DNA of 6,257 nt from an uncultured Halioglobus sp. GTDB lineage: Bacteria; Pseudomonadota; Gammaproteobacteria; Pseudomonadales; Halieaceae. The stretch is taken from positions 1 through 6,257 of the forward strand of contig CAJQQW010000028.1 in assembly GCA_905480565.1 (NCBI GenBank), in the 5' to 3' direction. Below are positions 1-4,004 of the stretch, piece by piece (position 1 is the stretch's first letter; each line of letters opens with the position of its first letter). The notes under the pieces are model-generated. The model ran no database searches, was not told the origin of the DNA, and was given only the letters and a program-made list of their open reading frames with translations. The translations under genes and the position numbers were made by a program.

Positions 1-1146
1 CTCGCCGGTGACGTTCGACACAATGTGCATGACATGGGAATAACGCTCCACTGTCATTTTATCGCTCAACACCACCGAGCCTGTCTCAGCAATGCGACCC
101 ACATCGTTGCGACCCAAATCGATTAACATCAGGTGTTCAGCGATTTCCTTCGGATCTCCCAGCAGCTCCTCTTCCAGCGCCCGATCTTCTTCCTCCGTGT
201 GCCCCCGGCGCCGGGTGCCGGCGATGGGCCTTACGGTCACCTCACCCTGCTCGAGGCGAGCAAGAATCTCCGGGGAGGATCCGACGACATGAAAATCATC
301 AAGATTCAGGAAAAACATATAAGGCGACGGGTTGAGGTTACGCAAGGCGCGATAAAGATTGAGCGGCGGAGCGGCGAACGGAATACTCATGCGCTGGGAA
401 GGCACCACCTGCATCACGTCTCCCGCTAACACATACTCCTTGATCCGCTCTACGCTTGTCTCATACATCGCCTGGGTAAAATCCGACACCGCACTCTTTT
501 CCAGCTCGGCACTGCCTGCGGCCGCGAGGTACAGATCAGGCAGGGGTGGCACCGGTTGTCGCAGTTTCAACACCAGCTCGTCCAGACGGGCCCTCGCGCA
601 GGACAACGCATCCCGATGTGCCGGATCTGCGTTAACGACAAGACGAATCGTTCCCGCGAGGTTGTCAAAAACCAGCACTTCCTCCGACACCAACAAAAGA
701 ATATCCGGGTTACCCAGGCGATCCTCAGGCGTGCCAGGCTGCAGCCGGGGTTCTACGTAGCGCACCGTGTCATAACCAAAGTAACCCACGAGGCCACCGT
801 GAAACACAGGCAACTCCTCACGAGGGGCACATCGAAAACGCTGCTGAAACTCCTCGGCGAAGAGGAGAGGATCATCGACGTCCTCGACCTGACTCAGTTC
901 ACCATCAACCCAGATTTCTACCCGATGACCAAAGGCTTTAAATACCGTACGACAGGGCATGCCGATGATCGAGTATCGGCCCCATTTCTCACCACCCTGC
1001 ACCGACTCAAGAAAAAAAGAGTAGGCCCCTTCGGCTAGCTTCAGATAGGCACTAAGCGGGGTCTCAAGGTCGGCTAACACTTCAGTGCTGACCGGGATGC
1101 GATTGTAGTCCTGCGCCGCGAGCGCAGCAAAATCCTGCTGATTCAT
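1..1146 (-). CDS. trpE: Anthranilate synthase component I (TrpE), N-terminal 382 residues, cut by window edge
   Basis: TrpE converts chorismate plus ammonia (supplied by the TrpG glutaminase subunit) to anthranilate in the cytoplasm, the first committed step of tryptophan synthesis. The reading frame is open from the ATG at 1146 to the left edge. The N-terminal anthranilate synthase domain spans about residues 20-165 and the chorismate-binding domain starts near residue 220. Visible family motifs are MQVVPSQR (245-252), PIAGTRRRG (307-315), [11 protein letters not shown] (341-351) and [12 protein letters not shown] (371-382). The tryptophan feedback site looks intact: LES at 46-48 and NPSPYM at 272-277, matching the Salmonella residues known to bind the inhibitor, so I infer a feedback-sensitive enzyme. 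The start is supported by GAGGA at 1157-1153, seven bases before the ATG, and by the typical N-terminus ([18 protein letters not shown]). About 110 C-terminal residues lie outside. A leader peptide precedes the gene. Confidence 0.97.
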   Translation of the reverse strand, partial: MNQQDFAALAAQDYNRIPVSTEVLADLETPLSAYLKLAEGAYSFFLESVQGGEKWGRYSIIGMPCRTVFKAFGHRVEIWVDGELSQVEDVDDPLLFAEEFQQRFRCAPREELPVFHGGLVGYFGYDTVRYVEPRLQPGTPEDRLGNPDILLLVSEEVLVFDNLAGTIRLVVNADPAHRDALSCARARLDELVLKLRQPVPPLPDLYLAAAGSAELEKSAVSDFTQAMYETSVERIKEYVLAGDVMQVVPSQRMSIPFAAPPLNLYRALRNLNPSPYMFFLNLDDFHVVGSSPEILARLEQGEVTVRPIAGTRRRGHTEEEDRALEEELLGDPKEIAEHLMLIDLGRNDVGRIAETGSVVLSDKMTVERYSHVMHIVSNVTGE

Positions 1147-1178
1147 GGGGTGTCCTCGGAGATTAGGGTTGCGTTTTC

Positions 1179-1253
1179 AGGTCGTGCGAAAGCCCGGGCT
1201 ACCATCGCCAGCGGGTGACCTCGCGCATCGACAGCAGGCCGACGCGATGACGC
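1179..1253 (-). promoter_or_regulatory. Candidate trp attenuator RNA: competing short hairpins around the Trp codons
   Basis: Three pairings are visible in the minus-strand RNA. A hairpin inside the leader frame pairs GCG-U-CAUCG (1253-1245, one bulged U) with CGAUGCGC (1230-1223) around a 14-base loop. AGGUC (1221-1217) can pair with GACCU (1183-1179). GCGA (1208-1205, next to the Trp codons) can pair with UCGC (1189-1186), enclosing the palindrome AGCCCGGGCT (1200-1191), which overlaps the leader stop codon and is followed by only three T's. The second and third pairings cover the Trp codons, so a stalled ribosome would disrupt them. A textbook terminator with a long stem and a run of U's is not present, so the mechanism is unclear. 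These are hand-found pairings with no energy calculation. Confidence 0.4.
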
Positions 1254-1267
1254 ATAGCTGTTTTCAC
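1199..1267 (-). CDS. trpL: trp operon leader peptide (TrpL-like, 22 residues, C-terminal Trp-Arg-Trp)
   Basis: This is a small open frame starting at GTG (1267-1265) and ending in TAG (1201-1199), 52 bases before the trpE start. GGAG lies six bases upstream of the GTG, a good ribosome binding site. The peptide begins MKTAMRHRV and ends EVTRWRW, so two of its last three codons are the rare TGG (1210-1208 and 1204-1202), directly before the stop. Two Trp codons at the end of a short translated leader ahead of trpE are the hallmark of ribosome-mediated attenuation: stalling when Trp-tRNA is scarce changes the RNA fold. I infer that role from position and composition, since no homology search was possible. 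An internal ATG at 1255-1253 would give an 18-residue form, but it lacks an equally good ribosome binding site. The peptide itself probably has no function after synthesis. Confidence 0.82.
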   Translation of the reverse strand: MKTAMRHRVGLLSMREVTRWRW

Positions 1268-1294
1268 AGCGTTCTCCAGGGTAAAGGAGCCATT

Positions 1295-1322
1295 ATTGTA
1301 CAGAACAGTCGCACGATCGCAA
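1295..1322 (-). promoter_or_regulatory. Predicted sigma70-type promoter for trpL-trpE
   Basis: On the minus strand a -35-like TTGCGA (1322-1317, four of six consensus bases) is followed after 16 bases by a -10 box TACAAT (1300-1295, five of six). Transcription would begin near 1287-1289, about 20 bases before the leader GTG, so the transcript would contain the whole leader peptide. The placement fits an attenuated operon and makes trpE independent of rpe transcription. No clear operator palindrome is visible over the boxes. The call rests on consensus matching alone. Confidence 0.6.
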
Positions 1323-1441
1323 TCGGGTTAGAACGGCAGCCGTTTGCATGGCAATGATACCGCCGGTAAGTAATGCCGCAGAGGTAACCCACGAACGGGC
1401 GCAATTTCCCTCCCTGTCTCGGCCAGCGGTCCGAGGGGTGG
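1323..1441. other. Intergenic gap between rpe and the trp promoter; no gene recognised
   Basis: All three minus-strand frames were read here. None has a start with a ribosome binding site or recognisable motifs. Just after the rpe stop there is an inverted repeat, CTCGG (1418-1422) and CCGAG (1431-1435), with an 8-base loop. It could fold in RNA from either strand and might protect the rpe 3' end, but no T-run follows, so it is not a convincing intrinsic terminator. In pseudomonads gph (phosphoglycolate phosphatase) sits between rpe and trpE. No HAD-family motif such as DxDGTL is visible here. Confidence 0.5.
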
Positions 1442-2116
1442 CTAGACCGTCACTCCAGCGAGGGCTGAGCGCATCTCGTCAATCACAGCGGCGTAATCGG
1501 GCTGGTTGAAAATAGCGGAGCCAGCGACAAACGTATCGGCGCCGGCAGCGGCTATTTCCGCAATATTGGCGGGGGACACACCCCCATCTACTTCGAGGCG
1601 GATGTTGCGCCCTGAGGCGTCAATAAGCTCGCGGGTCTCGCTCAGCTTACACAGGGTCGAGGGAATAAAAGACTGGCCGCCAAAGCCCGGGTTAACCGAC
1701 ATCAGCAGGATCATATCCAGCTTGTCCATCACATAGCGCAAGGGATACAAACCCTCATGCGGGTTCAGCACGAGGCCCGCCTTGCAGCCCGCATCGCGAA
1801 TCAATTGCAGCGAGCGGTCGACATGCGTGGATGCATCCGGGTGAAACGTGATGTAGGTGGCACCCGCCTCCGCAAAGTCACGGATAAGTTGATCCACAGG
1901 GCTCACCATCAGGTGCACATCGATAGGTGCGCTGATGCCATGTTGCCGCAGGGCCTTGCACACCATCGGTCCGATAGTGAGGTTGGGTACGTAGTGATTG
2001 TCCATTACGTCGAAATGCACAATATCGGCACCCGCGGCCAGCACCGCATCGACTTCCTCGCCAAGGCAGGCGAAATTGGCAGAGAGGATAGAAGGTGCAA
2101 TCTGGTATTCGGCCAT
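1442..2116 (-). CDS. rpe: Ribulose-phosphate 3-epimerase
   Basis: Rpe interconverts D-ribulose 5-phosphate and D-xylulose 5-phosphate in the pentose phosphate pathway (and in the Calvin cycle where present). It is a cytoplasmic, metal-dependent TIM barrel. The 224-residue product has the normal family length and all signature elements: [10 protein letters not shown] (6-15), [12 protein letters not shown] (34-45), DVHLMV (66-71), [11 protein letters not shown] (140-150) and EVDGGV (175-180). The expected metal ligands H34, D36, H68 and D177 are present, with D36 and D177 as the acid-base pair, so an active enzyme is expected. GGAG lies six bases before the ATG, supporting this start. The gene follows murU by 81 bases on the same strand and may be co-transcribed or have its own promoter. 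The gph gene that often follows rpe is missing. Confidence 0.97.
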   Translation of the reverse strand: MAEYQIAPSILSANFACLGEEVDAVLAAGADIVHFDVMDNHYVPNLTIGPMVCKALRQHGISAPIDVHLMVSPVDQLIRDFAEAGATYITFHPDASTHVDRSLQLIRDAGCKAGLVLNPHEGLYPLRYVMDKLDMILLMSVNPGFGGQSFIPSTLCKLSETRELIDASGRNIRLEVDGGVSPANIAEIAAAGADTFVAGSAIFNQPDYAAVIDEMRSALAGVTV

Positions 2117-2197
2117 AGGGCACTCCGGTCAATAGACACTGCCTATTCTAACGGCTAAACCGATTGGAGACACGGTTATATACACACTCAACGATGG
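2117..2197 (-). promoter_or_regulatory. murU-rpe intergenic region with weak -10 box and small inverted repeat
   Basis: This 81-base stretch contains an inverted repeat, AACCG (2158-2162) and CGGTT (2173-2177), with a 10-base spacer. It could be a weak terminator hairpin after murU or an operator-like site. On the minus strand TAGAAT (2150-2145) resembles a -10 box about 30 bases before the rpe ATG, but no good -35 lies at the right distance. Whether rpe has its own promoter is therefore open. Confidence 0.3.
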
Positions 2198-2881
2198 TCA
2201 GCCCGCCCCCGACAGGGATTCATCCAACGCCCGCAGTCGCTCTGGTGTGCCCACATCGTGCCAGGCTCCCCGAAAGACCTCACCACTCAGAGCATTTTTT
2301 TCCATCGCACTCTCCAGCAAGGGGCGCAGGGGTAACCTGCCCGGCGTCGCCTCCGCAAAGAAACCGGGCGTGTAGATACCGAGACCGGCATACGTCCAGC
2401 CGCGCCCCCCTGTGGGCACAGGATGCAACCAGCCGGACTCATCCAGTTGAAAATCACCCTGTGGATGCTGTGGGGGATTATCAACCATCACCAGCCGCGC
2501 CCGCTCGGAGGGGCCCAGAGCGCTTTGCAGCAAACGCTCGAAGGGAAAATCCGTCCAGATATCCCCGTTGACCACAAGAAAAGGCTCGTCTCCCAACAGT
2601 GGCAGTGCTGCGATAATACCGCCCGCGGTTTCCAGTGCTTCCCGCTCGGGGGAATAGCGAATGTCCACCTCCCATCGCGAGCCATCGTGGCAGTAATCCA
2701 TCACCTGCTCAGCGAGGTGAGAGACATTGATCACCAGCTCCGTGCAGCCCGCTGCGGCAAGCCTACGAATATGGCGTTCAAGCAGCGGCACACCCGCCAC
2801 CCGCAGCAGTGGCTTGGGCGTGTTGTCCGTCAGCGGGCGCATGCGCTCCCCCCTGCCCGCGGCGAGAATCATGGTTTTCAT
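2198..2881 (-). CDS. murU: N-acetylmuramate alpha-1-phosphate uridylyltransferase (MurU)
   Basis: MurU transfers UMP from UTP to MurNAc-1-phosphate to make UDP-MurNAc, the last step of the Pseudomonas-type peptidoglycan recycling route that bypasses MurA/MurB. The 227-residue product is a sugar-nucleotidyltransferase with the nucleotide-binding signature LAAGRGERMRPLT (6-18), K23 in TPKPLL, ETAGGI (84-89), the metal-binding NGDIW (105-109, D107) and WHDVGTPERL (207-216). The ATG at 2881 is preferred: it gives the canonical MKTMILAAGRG beginning and overlaps the amgK stop as ATGA. The longer frame from 2944 would add 21 low-complexity residues (GSGSGSG) that merely read the amgK 3' end in another frame. 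The overlap indicates translational coupling with amgK. Sequence alone could fit another hexose-1-phosphate nucleotidyltransferase, but the amgK partner and size make MurU the best call. Confidence 0.92.
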   Translation of the reverse strand: MKTMILAAGRGERMRPLTDNTPKPLLRVAGVPLLERHIRRLAAAGCTELVINVSHLAEQVMDYCHDGSRWEVDIRYSPEREALETAGGIIAALPLLGDEPFLVVNGDIWTDFPFERLLQSALGPSERARLVMVDNPPQHPQGDFQLDESGWLHPVPTGGRGWTYAGLGIYTPGFFAEATPGRLPLRPLLESAMEKNALSGEVFRGAWHDVGTPERLRALDESLSGAG

Positions 2882-3918
2882 GCGGAATGACCCCAGTCCT
2901 GAGCCTGAGCCTGAGCCAGGGGCAATAGGGATTGCCTGAACCATCGTGCAAATGTCGCAAAAACGTCTACTTCGGGCGCATAGCGGTCCAGTATCTGCAG
3001 GACGTAATCCATGACCAGTGGCAGATCCGCCAGGTAACCTGCCTTGCCATCTCGCAGGGACAGACGCGCAAACGTGCCCAACACCTTCAAGTGTCGTTGT
3101 AAACCCATCCAGTCGAACCAGCGCAGGAAGGTCTCCTCGCTCACTCCCGACAATTGCCCACGGGCCAGCAGACGTTCACGGTAGGCCAATGCCCACGCCT
3201 CGACCTGGGCGGGTGACCACTGGATATAACAATCTCGCAGCAACGATACGAGATCGTAAGTCACCGGTCCGATTACCGCATCCTGAAAATCAATTAACGC
3301 CAGTTCATCGCCGGACAGCAGCATCAGATTGCGGCTGTGGAAATCCCGGTGCACCAGCACTGTGGGCTGCTCGAGAGCGCTGGCAATGAGTTTTTGGTTG
3401 AGCGACTCCATCAGGTCACTCTCAGTTTTATCCAGCCGACAACCCAGCAACCCCTCAGCAAACCACTCAGGAAACCGACTCAGCTCCTCCTCCAAAAGAG
3501 TGCAATCGTAGGCACCCAGCCCGCTACCCTCCAGACCGGCAGCGTTCAGGTGCAACAGCAAGTCAAAGGCGCGGTGATAGCAGCCTGCTGCAGCCTCCGG
3601 CGTCAGCGCCGGCAGCAGCAGGCGATCACCCAGATCCTCCAGCAACAGGTAACCTCGCTGATAATCCACACCCAACAAGTCAGGCACCCGGACACCGGCC
3701 CCCGCCAGCAAAGCCCGCACCCGCACAAAAGCCTCGTTGTTTTCACTGGATGGCGGCGCCTCGGCCAATACATAGCTGATGCCCCCATGAGCGAAACGGA
3801 AATAGCGCCTGCTACTGGCATCTCCAGCCACGGACATGAGTTCGCCTGACGCCTCGTCTACGCCCAGCACCGATAGGCCCCAGGGCAGCAACGTATCCGG
3901 CACACCGCGCCCGACCAT
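2878..3918 (-). CDS. amgK: N-acetylmuramate/N-acetylglucosamine anomeric kinase (AmgK)
   Basis: AmgK phosphorylates recovered MurNAc (and GlcNAc) at C1 with ATP, giving the substrate for MurU; both act in the cytoplasm. The 346-residue protein belongs to the aminoglycoside phosphotransferase (APH) kinase fold. ASSRRYFRF (34-42) lies in the N-lobe, YLLLEDLGDRLL (90-101) near the hinge, the catalytic loop HRDFHSRNLML is at 190-200 with D192 as catalytic base and N197 as metal ligand, and IDFQDA (209-214) supplies the second metal-binding aspartate. The C-terminal GLQRHLKVLGTF (272-283) is typical of this phosphotransferase group. The start at 3918 has GGGG about nine bases upstream and a usual N-terminal length. 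The last residues before DWGHSA are encoded by a short hexanucleotide repeat. It is first in a two-gene unit with murU and is divergent from lptD. In P. putida this pair confers intrinsic fosfomycin tolerance. Confidence 0.93.
   Translation of the reverse strand: MVGRGVPDTLLPWGLSVLGVDEASGELMSVAGDASSRRYFRFAHGGISYVLAEAPPSSENNEAFVRVRALLAGAGVRVPDLLGVDYQRGYLLLEDLGDRLLLPALTPEAAAGCYHRAFDLLLHLNAAGLEGSGLGAYDCTLLEEELSRFPEWFAEGLLGCRLDKTESDLMESLNQKLIASALEQPTVLVHRDFHSRNLMLLSGDELALIDFQDAVIGPVTYDLVSLLRDCYIQWSPAQVEAWALAYRERLLARGQLSGVSEETFLRWFDWMGLQRHLKVLGTFARLSLRDGKAGYLADLPLVMDYVLQILDRYAPEVDVFATFARWFRQSLLPLAQAQAQDWGHSA
2898..2917 (-). repeat. Hexanucleotide tandem repeat (CCTGAG, three full copies plus CC) in the amgK 3' end
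   Basis: On the plus strand CCTGAG occurs at 2898-2903, 2904-2909 and 2910-2915, followed by CC. Read on the minus strand it encodes an Ala-Gln repeat (AQAQAQ, about residues 335-340 of AmgK). A change of copy number would add or remove two residues without a frameshift, so it is likely a neutral length polymorphism in a non-catalytic tail. It also explains the Gly-Ser run in the false N-terminal extension of murU. Confidence 0.8.
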
Positions 3919-4004
3919 TCAGCACGACCCCGCAAAAATTGACGGACAAGGCAAAGGGGATGCTTTAGACTTCCCCTCTAGTAGGTAACCTGACTTTTTC
4001 ATTA
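3919..4004. promoter_or_regulatory. Divergent lptD/amgK intergenic promoter region
   Basis: The 86 bases between the two start codons must hold the 5' control signals of both transcripts unless promoters lie inside the genes. On the plus strand TTGACG (3939-3944) is a good -35 match, but the nearest -10-like sequence, TTTAGA (3964-3969), is 19 bases away, longer than the optimal 17. On the minus strand the same bases read TCTAAA, a possible -10 without a clear -35. I see no convincing sigmaE-type motif such as GGAACTT, although lptD is a sigmaE target in E. coli. The region is A-rich in parts (CAAAAATT at 3933-3940). Assignment of either promoter is tentative. Confidence 0.4.

Noticed and set aside
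556..1038. 160-codon plus-strand frame opposite trpE
   Set aside because: It is antisense to the well-conserved TrpE coding sequence, with no ribosome binding site or motif noticed, and is a shadow of the true gene.
1145..1357. 70-codon plus-strand frame covering the trp leader
   Set aside because: The opposite strand has a coherent promoter, ribosome binding site, leader peptide and trpE start, which fully explains the region.
1418..1435. Inverted repeat after rpe as an intrinsic terminator
   Set aside because: The stem is only 5 bp and no T-run follows on either strand, so it does not meet the criteria for a Rho-independent terminator.
1325..1440. Minus-strand frame in the rpe-trpE gap with a hydrophobic stretch (SAALLTGGIIAMQTAAVL), possible small membrane protein or gph remnant
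   Set aside because: No start codon with a ribosome binding site precedes the hydrophobic part, the frame runs into the trp promoter, and no phosphatase motif is present. It is more likely non-coding.
2423..2890. 155-codon plus-strand frame opposite murU
   Set aside because: The minus strand carries a complete MurU with all motifs. The plus-strand product is composition-driven.
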